A stretch of 64,000 nt of DNA from the NCBI RefSeq assembly GCF_900100085.1, contig NZ_FNEJ01000004.1, positions 124,001-188,000 of the forward strand. The letters run 5' to 3'. Below the pieces are notes generated by a model. It was given only the letters and a program-made list of their open reading frames with translations, was not told the origin of the DNA and searched no databases. This document shows, in pieces, positions 41,006-48,824 of the stretch. Every line of letters starts with the position of its first letter. Positions within the stretch are counted from its first letter, which is position 1. The position numbers were made by a program, and so were the translations under genes. The DNA comes from Salipiger marinus (GTDB lineage Bacteria > Pseudomonadota > Alphaproteobacteria > Rhodobacterales > Rhodobacteraceae).

Positions 41006-41926
41006 TTACCGGATCGGATCGGCCTGCTGAAAGGCCGCGCCGATCCGGTCGATGACAAAATCCATGAAAATCCGGGTCTTCGGATCCTGCCTGCGCCGAT
41101 GGGTGAACAGGCAGGCCATCTGAATGGCCTCGGGCGGGGTGCGGACCGCGACCGGCACCAGCGCGCCAGACCGCAGATGCTCCGACACCTCGAACACCGG
41201 CTTCAGCACGATCCCGTGCCCGGCCAGCGCCCAGTCGGTCAGCACGTCGCCATCATCGGATTCGTAGCGCCCGGCCACGGCAAAGCGGCGCGGCCCGTCG
41301 CTGGTTTCCAGCCGCCACTGGAATTCCGACACGCCGGGAAACCGCAGGTTCAGGCATTCATGCCGCTCCGACAGCAGCGCGTCACCATCCGCAGGCATGC
41401 CGCGCCGCGCGATATAGTCGGGCGAGGCGCAGAGCACGCGCGGCACATCGGCGATCTTGCGGATGCGCAGGTTGCTGTCTTCGGGCTGTCCCAGAAAAAA
41501 CGCGAGATCCAGCCCCTCGGTGGTCAGATCGACCTTCCTGTCGGTCAGGCGCAGGCGGATGCTGACATCCGGATATTCCGCCAGAAAGCCGGGAACCTGC
41601 GGCGCGATCAGACGCCGTCCCACCCCAAGCGGGGCTGCCACATAAAGCGCGCCCTTGAGATGTTCCGTCACGTTGACGATCTGCGCCTCGGCGCTTTCGA
41701 TCGCCTCCAGAATTTCCGTGGCGCCGCGATAGAAGGATTTGCCATGTTCGGTGGGCGTCAGGCTGCGGGTGGTGCGCTGGAACAGGCGCACGCCCAGATG
41801 ATCCTCCAGCTGCGAAATACGCGAGGAGGTGACCGCCGAAGAAATGCGCAGATCCCGGCCTGCGGCGGACATGCTGCCCAGTTCATAGACACGGACAAAG
41901 GTCCGGATGTTGTCGAAATAGGACAT
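41006..41926 (-). CDS. LysR-family regulator divergent from puuD
   Basis: 306 residues. HTH region: MSYFDNIRTFVRVYELGSMSAAGRDLRISSAVTSSRISQLEDHLGVRLFQRTTRSLTPTE. The effector domain has VAAPLGVGRRLIAPQVPGFLAEYPDVSIRLRLTDRKVDL. It is nearly the same length as, and strongly similar to, the LysR at 14479-15396, including the DDGDVLTDWALAG stretch. The start at 41926 is set by that alignment. Likely regulator of puuD and other urate/allantoin genes. Confidence 0.87.
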   Translation of the reverse strand: MSYFDNIRTFVRVYELGSMSAAGRDLRISSAVTSSRISQLEDHLGVRLFQRTTRSLTPTEHGKSFYRGATEILEAIESAEAQIVNVTEHLKGALYVAAPLGVGRRLIAPQVPGFLAEYPDVSIRLRLTDRKVDLTTEGLDLAFFLGQPEDSNLRIRKIADVPRVLCASPDYIARRGMPADGDALLSERHECLNLRFPGVSEFQWRLETSDGPRRFAVAGRYESDDGDVLTDWALAGHGIVLKPVFEVSEHLRSGALVPVAVRTPPEAIQMACLFTHRRRQDPKTRIFMDFVIDRIGAAFQQADPIR

Positions 41927-41958
41927 TGTTCCGATTTTTTTGATACTGCTTGGTCTTT

Positions 41959-41982
41959 CTTGCAAATAGCAGCAAATGCAAG
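41959..41982. promoter_or_regulatory. Dyad between LysR and puuD, probable operator
   Basis: CTTGCA (41959-41964) and TGCAAG (41977-41982) form a perfect interrupted dyad with a 12-bp spacer containing two GCAAAT repeats. It lies 33 bp before the LysR start and 43 bp before puuD, the standard LysR location. It differs in sequence from the dyad in front of xdhA. Confidence 0.5.
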
Positions 41983-42024
41983 GCTCCGCTACTGTCCGGC
42001 CAACACGAGACTCGGGAGGACACC

Positions 42025-43266
42025 ATGTACGACATGGCTATCATTTGGGACTGGATCGCCTTTTCGGTCCGCTGGCTGCATGTCATCACCGCGATGGCGT
42101 GGATCGGCGCATCCTTTTACTTCATCGCACTGGATCTGATGCTGAAGCCCAATCCGGCCCTGCCCCATGGCGCCCATGGCGAGGAATGGGAGGTGCATGG
42201 CGGCGGTTTCTACCACACGGTGAAATACCTCGTGGCGCCCGCGCAGATGCCGGAGCACCTGACATGGCACAAATGGCAGAGCTATTCGACGTGGCTCTCG
42301 GGTGCCGCGCTGCTGATGATCATCTACTGGGTGGGCGGGGAGCTGTTCCTGATCGACCCGACCAAGGCCGATCTGGCGCTGTGGCAGGGCATCCTGATCT
42401 CGGGCGGATCGCTGACCATCGGCTGGCTTGCCTATGACGCCATGTGCAAGTCGAAGCTGGCGGATCACCCGACCCTGCTGATGCTGCTGCTGTTCGTGAT
42501 CCTCGTGATCATGTCATGGGGCTATCACCAGATCTTCACGGGCCGCGCCGCGCTGCTGCATCTGGGCGCCTTCACCGCCACGATCATGACCGGCAACGTG
42601 TTTTTCCAGATCATGCCGAACCAGCGCATCGTGGTCGAGGATCTGAAGGCCGGGCGGACGCCTGATGCCAAATACGGCAAGATCGCCAAGGTTCGCTCGA
42701 CCCATAACAATTACCTGACCCTGCCGGTCGTGTTCCTGATGCTGTCGAACCATTACCCGCTGGCCTTCGCCACGCAGCACGCCTGGATCATCGCGGCGCT
42801 GATCTTTCTGACCGGCGTCACCATCCGGCATTATTTCAACACCATGCACCGCACCGGGCGCGGCCCGAACTGGACATGGCCGGTGACCGTGGGCATCATG
42901 ATCCTGATCGCGTGGCTGTCCACCCAGCCCGGCATGGACAGCTATGAAGAGAGCGAGGCGCGCGCCCTTACGGCGCATGAGACCCGCTTCGCCTCTGCCG
43001 CAAGCTTCGAGGATGCCTATTTCGCGGTGGTCGGCAACTGCTCCATGTGCCACGGGCGCGAACCGTCATGGGACGGGATGAACTGGCCCCCCAAGGGTGT
43101 CGTGCTGGAAACCGAGGCCGATGTCGCCCGCCATGCCGAACAGATCTACCTGCAGGCGGGCCGGACCCACGCCATGCCGCCCCCCAACGCGATCCAGATG
43201 GATCCCGAGGCCCGGCGGCAGATCGTGACATGGTATAACGACGTCACCCGCGGCGACCAAGGCTGA
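42025..43266 (+). CDS. puuD: Urate hydroxylase PuuD (membrane, cytochrome c domain)
   Basis: 413 residues. The N-terminal ~300 is the DUF989 membrane domain with about 7-8 helices (WIAFSVRWLHVITAMAWIGASFYFIALDL). The C-terminal domain is a cytochrome c with NCSMCH haem site near residues 339-343 and a downstream HAMPPPN methionine-ligand region. PuuD oxidises urate to 5-hydroxyisourate without making hydrogen peroxide and passes electrons to the respiratory chain. This is a cofactor-independent-uricase alternative common in proteobacteria. A CGGGAGGACACC site precedes the ATG. Confidence 0.96.
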   Translation: MYDMAIIWDWIAFSVRWLHVITAMAWIGASFYFIALDLMLKPNPALPHGAHGEEWEVHGGGFYHTVKYLVAPAQMPEHLTWHKWQSYSTWLSGAALLMIIYWVGGELFLIDPTKADLALWQGILISGGSLTIGWLAYDAMCKSKLADHPTLLMLLLFVILVIMSWGYHQIFTGRAALLHLGAFTATIMTGNVFFQIMPNQRIVVEDLKAGRTPDAKYGKIAKVRSTHNNYLTLPVVFLMLSNHYPLAFATQHAWIIAALIFLTGVTIRHYFNTMHRTGRGPNWTWPVTVGIMILIAWLSTQPGMDSYEESEARALTAHETRFASAASFEDAYFAVVGNCSMCHGREPSWDGMNWPPKGVVLETEADVARHAEQIYLQAGRTHAMPPPNAIQMDPEARRQIVTWYNDVTRGDQG

Positions 43267-43273
43267 GCGCGCC

Positions 43274-44077
43274 ATGACGGACAAAGCCCCGCTGCGGCTC
43301 GCCCTGATCGGATATGGCGCCATCGCGCAGAGCCTGCTTGACCTGCTGCCGCAGGGCCTTGCGCCGGAGGTGGTGGTGCTGGTCCGGCGCCTGCCCGACA
43401 CGCCACGCCCGGGCTGCCGCTTTGTCACCGACGCGGCGGCGCTTGTGGCGGCGGCGCCCGATCTGGTCGTGGAATGCGCCGGGCACGGGGCTGTCGCCGC
43501 TTATGGCGAGCAGGTGCTTGCCGCCGGGATCGACCTTGTCCCCGCCTCCGTGGGGGCGCTGGCCTGCGCCGATCTGCACGCGCGGCTTCGCGCGGCGGCG
43601 CAGGCGGCAGGGGCGCGGCTGATCCTGCCGAGCGGCGCCATCGGCGGGCTCGACCTGCTGGCGGCGCTGTCTGTGCAGGGCGCGGTCGAGGTCAGCTATG
43701 AGGGCATCAAGCCGCCCGCCGCATGGCGCGGCACCCCGGCGGAGGCGGGCGTTGATCTGGCAGCCCTGACCGAACCGCGCCTTGTCTATGAGGGCACAGC
43801 GCGCGACGCGGCCCGGCTTTTCCCGAAGAATTCCAATGTGGTGGCAGCTCTGGCCTTGGCCGGACCCGGCTTTGACGCCGTGTCGGTCCGGCTCATCGCC
43901 GATCCCGCCGCGACCGGCAATCGCCACCGCTACCATGTCCGCGCCGCAGGCTGCCGCGCCACGGTCGAAATCGAAAGCCAGCCCTCCTCCGGCAATGCGC
44001 GCAGTTCGCAGACGACCGTCTTCAGCCTGATCCACGAGATCACCGCCGCCGCAGAGGACAAGGCGCGCGGCGCCTAG
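43274..44077 (+). CDS. nadX: Aspartate dehydrogenase (NadX family)
   Basis: 267 residues. Rossmann start LRLALIGYGAIAQSLLDLL, then LVVECAGHGAVAAYGEQVL, IDLVPASVGALA, ILPSGAIGGLDLL, YEGIKPPAAWRGTPAE, FPKNSNVVAALALA and the C-terminal SQPSSGNARSSQTTVFSL. These match L-aspartate dehydrogenases of the NadX/AspDH family. It interconverts iminosuccinate/oxaloacetate plus ammonia with L-aspartate using NAD(P)H. It lies 7 bp after puuD. In this window the same chemistry is carried out by BhcD, an unrelated protein, so it may assimilate ammonia released by purine breakdown. Confidence 0.88.
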   Translation: MTDKAPLRLALIGYGAIAQSLLDLLPQGLAPEVVVLVRRLPDTPRPGCRFVTDAAALVAAAPDLVVECAGHGAVAAYGEQVLAAGIDLVPASVGALACADLHARLRAAAQAAGARLILPSGAIGGLDLLAALSVQGAVEVSYEGIKPPAAWRGTPAEAGVDLAALTEPRLVYEGTARDAARLFPKNSNVVAALALAGPGFDAVSVRLIADPAATGNRHRYHVRAAGCRATVEIESQPSSGNARSSQTTVFSLIHEITAAAEDKARGA

Positions 44078-44149
44078 CGGACGATTGCGCATGACAGCCG
44101 CCGCCCGCGCGCCTATTTCTGCGGGCAGACAGTCACGCGCGGGGGTGCC

Positions 44150-44878
44150 ATGGATCTCAGCTTGTCCCAGAAACAGGCTCTGGTGCCGACCGGGTGCCTG
44201 CGGGCGGCGCTCAATCACGGGAATTTTGTGCTGGTGTCGCGCAACGAACAGCACCAACCCATGGGCATCAGCGTCGATCTGGCGCGCGCCTTTGCCAAGG
44301 CTGCCGGGCTTGATCTGGATTTCGTCGAATATGACCGGGCGGCGGATGTTTCCGCCTCGGCAGACCGCGGCGAGTGGGACATCTGTTTTCTGGCCGTGGA
44401 TCCGAAGCGGGCGGAAACGCTGGACTTCACCCAGCCCTATATCCGGATCGACGGGCGCTACCTTGCCGGGCCGCACTGCGATCTGGCCGATGCCGGGGCA
44501 CTGGTCGCGGCGGGGGCCAAGGTCGGCTCGGTCGAGGGCAGCGCCTATACGCTGACGCTGGCGCGCCAAGAGGGCGCGGAGCATCTGGTGCTGTTCCCGA
44601 CCCTTGCGGAGTCCCTTGCCGCGCTTGACGCAGGCAAGGTCGCGGCGATTGCCGGGATCGGCGAGGCCATGGCGCATGAGGCGGCCAAGCGCCCCGGCAG
44701 CCGCGTTCTGTCGCCCCCGTTCATGGAGATCCGTCAGGCGATGGCCATGCCGCAGGGACGGCCGGAGGCCGCGCGGATCCTCAAGGACTGGCTGGCCGGG
44801 GCGGCGCGCAGCGGCCTGACCGGCGACATTCTGGAACGCCACGGCGTCGCCCGCAGCTGCGCCCTGCTGCCCGACTAG
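44150..44878 (+). CDS. Solute-binding protein family 3 domain protein without a signal peptide
   Basis: 242 residues with an SBP_bac_3 fold: CLRAALNHGNFVLVSRN, PMGISVDLARAFAKAAGLDLDFVEYD, WDICFLAVDPKRAETLDFTQPYIRIDGRYL, and KVGSVEGSAYTLTL. Family-3 proteins normally bind amino acids in the periplasm, but this one starts directly at the fold with no leader. It may therefore be cytoplasmic, or its true start and secretion signal may be missed; the upstream bases give no in-frame signal sequence that I can see. No ABC transporter subunits are adjacent. It could be an enzyme-like or sensory use of the fold. Confidence 0.75.
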   Translation: MDLSLSQKQALVPTGCLRAALNHGNFVLVSRNEQHQPMGISVDLARAFAKAAGLDLDFVEYDRAADVSASADRGEWDICFLAVDPKRAETLDFTQPYIRIDGRYLAGPHCDLADAGALVAAGAKVGSVEGSAYTLTLARQEGAEHLVLFPTLAESLAALDAGKVAAIAGIGEAMAHEAAKRPGSRVLSPPFMEIRQAMAMPQGRPEAARILKDWLAGAARSGLTGDILERHGVARSCALLPD

Positions 44879-44896
44879 GCCCCCGCAGCGCATAAA

Positions 44897-44924
44897 AACG
44901 GCGAGGCCCGCAAGCCTCGCCGTT
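44897..44924. terminator. Bidirectional rho-independent terminator
   Basis: A perfect 11-bp stem (AACGGCGAGGC 44897-44907, complement 44914-44924) with 6-base loop. On the minus strand it is followed by TTTTT, making it a strong terminator for tctCBA. On the plus strand it ends the preceding SBP gene. Confidence 0.88.
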
Positions 44925-44954
44925 CTCATCTGTCAGGACCGCTGCGGCAGCGGC

Positions 44955-46472
44955 TTAGCGCGCTGCGGCCTCCCGGCGGGCCTGCGCGCGGGCGCGGCGG
45001 CCCAGCCAAGCCGGCAGGATCACCACAAGCAGCGCCAGACCGTAAAGCAGGACGCTTTTCCAGTGCGCGACGAGGATGCTCCAGTCGCCGCCCGAGATCG
45101 ACAGGGCGCGGCGCAGGTTGTCCTCGAACAGGCCGCCCAGCACGAAGCCAAGGATGACCGGCGCCAGCGAGAAGTCGAGCTTGCGCAGGAACCAGCCAAA
45201 GATGCCAAGCCCGGTGATCATGAACAGGTCATGCGGGTTGCCGACAATCGTGTAGATCCCGATGAAGGCAAGGATGGCGATCAGCGGCGTCAGGTAGTGC
45301 TGCGGGATGGTCAGCATCCGGGCGAACAGCCCGACCAGCGGTAGGTTGATGATCAGCAGCGCGACGTTGCCGATATACATGGAGGCGACAAGACCCCATG
45401 CCACTTCGGGACGCTGCGCGAACATCATCGGGCCGGGCTGGATGTTGAACATCAAAAGCGCGCCCAGCAGGATCGCCGTGGTGCCGGATCCGGGGATGCC
45501 CAGCGTCAGCATCGGCACCATGGCGCCACCCGCCGCCGCGTTGTTCGCCGCCTCCGGCGCCGCAAGGCCGCGCACGTCGCCATGGCCAAAGGTGCCGTCC
45601 TTGTCGCTGATGCGCTTTTCGGTGCCATAGGCCACCGCCGAGGCCACCGAGGCGCCGGTGCCGGGCAGGATGCCAATGAAGAAGCCGATCAGCGACGAGC
45701 GCAGGATGGTCCATTTGGTCGCCGCAAGATCGGCCATGCGCACGAAGCTTTTGTCGACGGGCAGCGATTTCAGCGTGCCGCGCGCCTGATGCTCCACAAG
45801 GGTCAGCAGTTCGGCCATGCCGAACAGGCCGACGACCACGATCAGGAAATCGATCCCGGCAAGGATGTCCGGAATGCCGAAGGTGTAGCGCGGCACGCCG
45901 GTATTGGCGTCGATGCCGATGGTCGCCATCATCAGGCCGATGGTCGCGCCCAGCAGGGTCTTGACCGTGCTCTTGCCCACCAGCGACGCGAGCGAGGCGA
46001 AGGCGAAGACCATCAGCGCCACGTAATCCGCAGGCCCGAAGGTCACCGCGAAGCCCGCCAGCGCCGGGGCAAAGAGCGACATCAGGATCACCGCGAAGGT
46101 GCCGCCGACAAAGGAGGCCACCGCCGACAGCGACAGCGCCCGGCCCGCCTGACCTGCCCGCGCCAGCGGGTTGCCGTCCAGCGTGGTCATCACCGCCCCG
46201 GCATCGCCGGGCACGTTGAGCAGGATCGACGAGATGCGCCCGCCATATTCCGCGCCGTAATAGATGCCCGCCAACAAGATCAGCGCCGATTCCGGCGGAA
46301 AGCCAAGGCTGTAGGCGATGGGCAGCAGGATCGCCACGCCATTGATCGGGCCAAGCCCGGGCAGCGCGCCGATCAGCGTGCCGAAGAAGCAGCCGACCAG
46401 CACCAGCATGAGGTTGAACGGGTCAAGGGCGACCGCAAAGCCGGTCGCAAGACCGGACAGGACCGTATCCAT
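44955..46472 (-). CDS. tctA: Tripartite tricarboxylate transporter, large permease TctA
   Basis: 505 residues, about 12 membrane segments. TctA hallmarks: CFFGTLIGALPGLGPINGVAILLPIAYSL, ILLAGIYYGAEYGGRISSILLNVPGDAGAVMTTLDGNPLARAG, IGFFIGILPGTGASVASAVAYG and APEAANNAAAGGAMVPMLTLGIPGSGTTAILLGAL. It forms the transport channel of a TctABC symporter. Start at 46472 overlaps the tctB stop by one base (TGATG). Substrate is a carboxylate, not more closely defined. Confidence 0.96.
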   Translation of the reverse strand: MDTVLSGLATGFAVALDPFNLMLVLVGCFFGTLIGALPGLGPINGVAILLPIAYSLGFPPESALILLAGIYYGAEYGGRISSILLNVPGDAGAVMTTLDGNPLARAGQAGRALSLSAVASFVGGTFAVILMSLFAPALAGFAVTFGPADYVALMVFAFASLASLVGKSTVKTLLGATIGLMMATIGIDANTGVPRYTFGIPDILAGIDFLIVVVGLFGMAELLTLVEHQARGTLKSLPVDKSFVRMADLAATKWTILRSSLIGFFIGILPGTGASVASAVAYGTEKRISDKDGTFGHGDVRGLAAPEAANNAAAGGAMVPMLTLGIPGSGTTAILLGALLMFNIQPGPMMFAQRPEVAWGLVASMYIGNVALLIINLPLVGLFARMLTIPQHYLTPLIAILAFIGIYTIVGNPHDLFMITGLGIFGWFLRKLDFSLAPVILGFVLGGLFEDNLRRALSISGGDWSILVAHWKSVLLYGLALLVVILPAWLGRRARAQARREAAAR

Positions 46473-46939
46473 CAGCTCTCTCCTTGCTGGCTGGTCTCGA
46501 ACAGCGGCTCGAACAGCGCGCCTTCGGGAAGGTTGAGATCCATCAGGGTGACGCAGAGCAGGTAACCCGCCACGCCCGAGGCCACGCCGAAGCCGAGCGC
46601 GCGCAGTTTCTGGGCGCCCAGCATGGCCGACAGGATCGTGCCGAACAGGATGGTCGACAGGATGAATCCCAGCGGCTCGTAAAGTTCGGCATAGCCGAAC
46701 AGCAGGACCACGGCGGCGGTCAGGCGGAACCAGACGCGGCGGGTCACGTCGAGCCCATCGGCATCGGGTTTCCACAGGATGAAGAGCAGGCACAGGATCG
46801 CGACAGCCGACAGGATGCGCGGCCAGCTTTCCGGGCCCAGCGGGTCGTATTGGAACGGCGCCTTGATCGTGGTGAAGGCGATGACCGCATAACCAAGGGT
46901 CACGACCAGAAGCACCGCCGCAAAGATGCGGTTGGCCAT
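46472..46939 (-). CDS. tctB: Tripartite tricarboxylate transporter, small permease TctB
   Basis: 155 residues with four hydrophobic segments (RIFAAVLLVVTLGYAVIAF, SWPRILSAVAILCLLFILW, FRLTAAVVLLFGYAELYEPLGFILSTILFG, GFGVASGVAGYLLCVTLM), the usual TctB plan. It is translated together with tctA. A large stem-loop separates it from tctC upstream, which would let the binding protein be made in excess over the membrane subunits. Confidence 0.9.
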   Translation of the reverse strand: MANRIFAAVLLVVTLGYAVIAFTTIKAPFQYDPLGPESWPRILSAVAILCLLFILWKPDADGLDVTRRVWFRLTAAVVLLFGYAELYEPLGFILSTILFGTILSAMLGAQKLRALGFGVASGVAGYLLCVTLMDLNLPEGALFEPLFETSQQGES

Positions 46940-46974
46940 TCGTAGCCTCCTAATTTGGGGGATGACGGCTGGCG

Positions 46975-47007
46975 TCAGGGCCGGATCCGCGCGGGATCCG
47001 GCCCTGA
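46975..47007 (-). other. Intercistronic hairpin between tctC and tctB
   Basis: Perfect 14-bp arms (46975-46988 and 46994-47007) with a 5-base GCGCG loop, in the 84-bp gap between tctC and tctB. There is no T-tract on the minus strand. Such hairpins typically protect the 3' end of the binding-protein message and reduce read-through into the permease genes. Confidence 0.7.
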
Positions 47008-47023
47008 GCCCTGTCCGTGGGGT

Positions 47024-47995
47024 TTACTGGATCAGGCCCGCTTCGATGCTGATCTCGCGCAGCGTCTCGATGCTCTTGGCGATGGCGGCGTCAAGCTCGG
47101 CACCGGCCATGTTTAGCGGCAGCAGGCCACGTTCCTGCTGGACCTTGGCGAAATCTTCGGTGGCATAGGCCGCGGTGAAGGCATCGACCCATTTCTGGTA
47201 GTCCTCGTCCGAGGTCTGCCCGCCCATGTAGAAGCCGCGCAGGATGGTCCATTCCACGTCGAACCCCTGTTCCTTGGCGGTGGGGATCTCGTTGAACGGC
47301 GCGTCAAGGCGTTCGGGCGCAAGCACCCCAAGCACGCGCAGGTCGCCGCTGTCGAGATAGGGCACCATTTCGCCCACGTCGCCGGTATAGACCTCGATCG
47401 AGCCGCCCAGCAGGGCCGCGATGGCATCGCCGCCGCCGTCGAAGGCGACATAGCGCATCTGCATCGGCGTGCCGCCCGCCTCGCGCATCAGCAGCGCGCC
47501 CTTCATCCAGTCCTGCGATCCGACCGAACCGCCCGCCCCGACCACGACGCCCTGCGGATCGGTGCTGAGATCGTCCATCACGTCCTTCAGCGTCTGATAT
47601 TCGCTGTCCGCGCGCACGATGACGGCGCCGAAATCGGCCCCGGCGGTGGCGACCCAGCGCACCGAGTTTTCATCGAAGGCGCCGTATTTGCCGGTGATGA
47701 TGTTCAGCAGCGACCCGGTGGAGAAGGCCACGATGGCGCTGCCGTCATCGGCGCGGTTGGTGTTGAACTGGTTGAACGCCACGGCGCCGATGCCGCCGGG
47801 CATGAAGGTCACCTGCACCGGGCTTGCGACATGCGGCGCAAGGCCGGTCTGCGCCACGCGGCAGGTCAGGTCGAAGCCGCCGCCCGGATTGGCCGGGGCC
47901 ACGCATTCGGGCCGGTCGATCTGGGCCTGTGCAAAGGCCGGGGCAGCAAGACCCAGCGCGCAGGCGAGTGCCGCCGAAAAACGGATAAATGTCAT
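47024..47995 (-). CDS. tctC: Tripartite tricarboxylate transporter substrate-binding protein TctC
   Basis: 323 residues with a signal peptide (MTFIRFSAALACALGLAAPAFAQA). The mature protein has ECVAPANPGGGFDLTCRVAQ, VQVTFMPGGIGAVAFNQF, VVVGAGGSVGSQDWMKGALL and VLAPERLDAPFNEIPTAKEQGFDVEW, all characteristic of the Bug/TctC family; the PGGGFD and GSxxSQ-type loops contact the carboxylate. First gene of tctCBA, transcribed away from the two-component genes tctD/kinase. Confidence 0.94.
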   Translation of the reverse strand: MTFIRFSAALACALGLAAPAFAQAQIDRPECVAPANPGGGFDLTCRVAQTGLAPHVASPVQVTFMPGGIGAVAFNQFNTNRADDGSAIVAFSTGSLLNIITGKYGAFDENSVRWVATAGADFGAVIVRADSEYQTLKDVMDDLSTDPQGVVVGAGGSVGSQDWMKGALLMREAGGTPMQMRYVAFDGGGDAIAALLGGSIEVYTGDVGEMVPYLDSGDLRVLGVLAPERLDAPFNEIPTAKEQGFDVEWTILRGFYMGGQTSDEDYQKWVDAFTAAYATEDFAKVQQERGLLPLNMAGAELDAAIAKSIETLREISIEAGLIQ

Positions 47996-48049
47996 ATGAT
48001 CCTCCCTAGGTTCATCATGCGATGGACACTCCGCTTATGCGCCGCCAAG

Positions 48050-48088
48050 GCTGAGCCGATGCTGACGCGAAGCTGACAGGATGCTGAC
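48050..48088. promoter_or_regulatory. Four 11-bp-phased direct repeats, probable TctD binding site
   Basis: GCTGAG at 48050 and GCTGAC at 48061, 48072 and 48083 recur exactly every 11 bp in the 154-bp divergent region between tctC and tctD. OmpR/PhoB-type regulators bind as head-to-tail dimers to direct repeats with this helical period. The array is 55-93 bp upstream of the tctC start codon and 62-100 bp upstream of tctD, so it can serve both promoters. Confidence 0.75.
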
Positions 48089-48149
48089 ATGGCCCCGTCC
48101 CTGCCGATGGCCGCTTCTCGGAGCTGTGACTTGGGGCTAGAGTCGGGGC

Positions 48150-48824
48150 ATGAGAATGCTTCTGGTCGAGGATAATGACGAACTGGCCGAGACGATTCTT
48201 GATCGTCTGCGGAGCGAAGGCCATTCCGTCGACCGCGAGGCCAATGGCGACGAGGCCAACGACCTTCTGCGCTTCTCCTCCTTTGACATCGTGCTTCTGG
48301 ACATCAACCTGCCCGGGCGCAGCGGCTACGAGGTGCTGCGCTCGATGCGGTCGCGCGGCGACGCGACGCCGGTGATCGTGCTGACCGCGCGCAGCGAAAT
48401 CGACGACCGCGTGGTGGGGCTGGACGCGGGCGCCGATGATTACATGGTGAAGCCCTTCGATTTCCGCGAGCTTTCGGCGCGCTGCCGGGTGCTGGCGCGG
48501 CGCCGCGCCGGGGCGTCAAGCAATGTCTTCAGCGCGGGCAGCTTCCGCTTCGACCGTGCCGCCAAGCAGGCCCATGTCGAGGGACGCCAGCTGGATCTGC
48601 GCGCCCGCGAGGTGCAGCTTCTGGAAATCATGCTCGACAATCTCGGGCGGATGCTGACCAAGGAAGAGGTCGCCGACAAGCTTTACACCTTCAACGAGAC
48701 CCCCAGCCTGAACGCGGTGGAACAGCTGGTGACCCGGCTGCGCCGCAAGCTGGAAGGCGCGCCGCTGGTGATCAAGACGGCGCGCGGGCTTGGATACATG
48801 GCCTATGTCAGCGACGACGACTAG
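48150..48824 (+). CDS. tctD: OmpR-family response regulator TctD
   Basis: 224 residues. Receiver domain 1-115: MLLVEDNDEL, phosphorylated Asp in DIVLLDINLPGRSG, LTARSEIDDRVVGLDAGADDYMVKPFDFREL with the conserved Lys. Winged-helix output 125-222: LDLRAREVQLLEIMLDNLGRMLTKEEVADKLY, EQLVTRLRRKLEGAPLVIKTARGLGYMA. Its last 20 bp overlap the kinase gene. Regulators of this subgroup control tricarboxylate transporters, consistent with the divergent tctCBA. Confidence 0.93.
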   Translation: MRMLLVEDNDELAETILDRLRSEGHSVDREANGDEANDLLRFSSFDIVLLDINLPGRSGYEVLRSMRSRGDATPVIVLTARSEIDDRVVGLDAGADDYMVKPFDFRELSARCRVLARRRAGASSNVFSAGSFRFDRAAKQAHVEGRQLDLRAREVQLLEIMLDNLGRMLTKEEVADKLYTFNETPSLNAVEQLVTRLRRKLEGAPLVIKTARGLGYMAYVSDDD

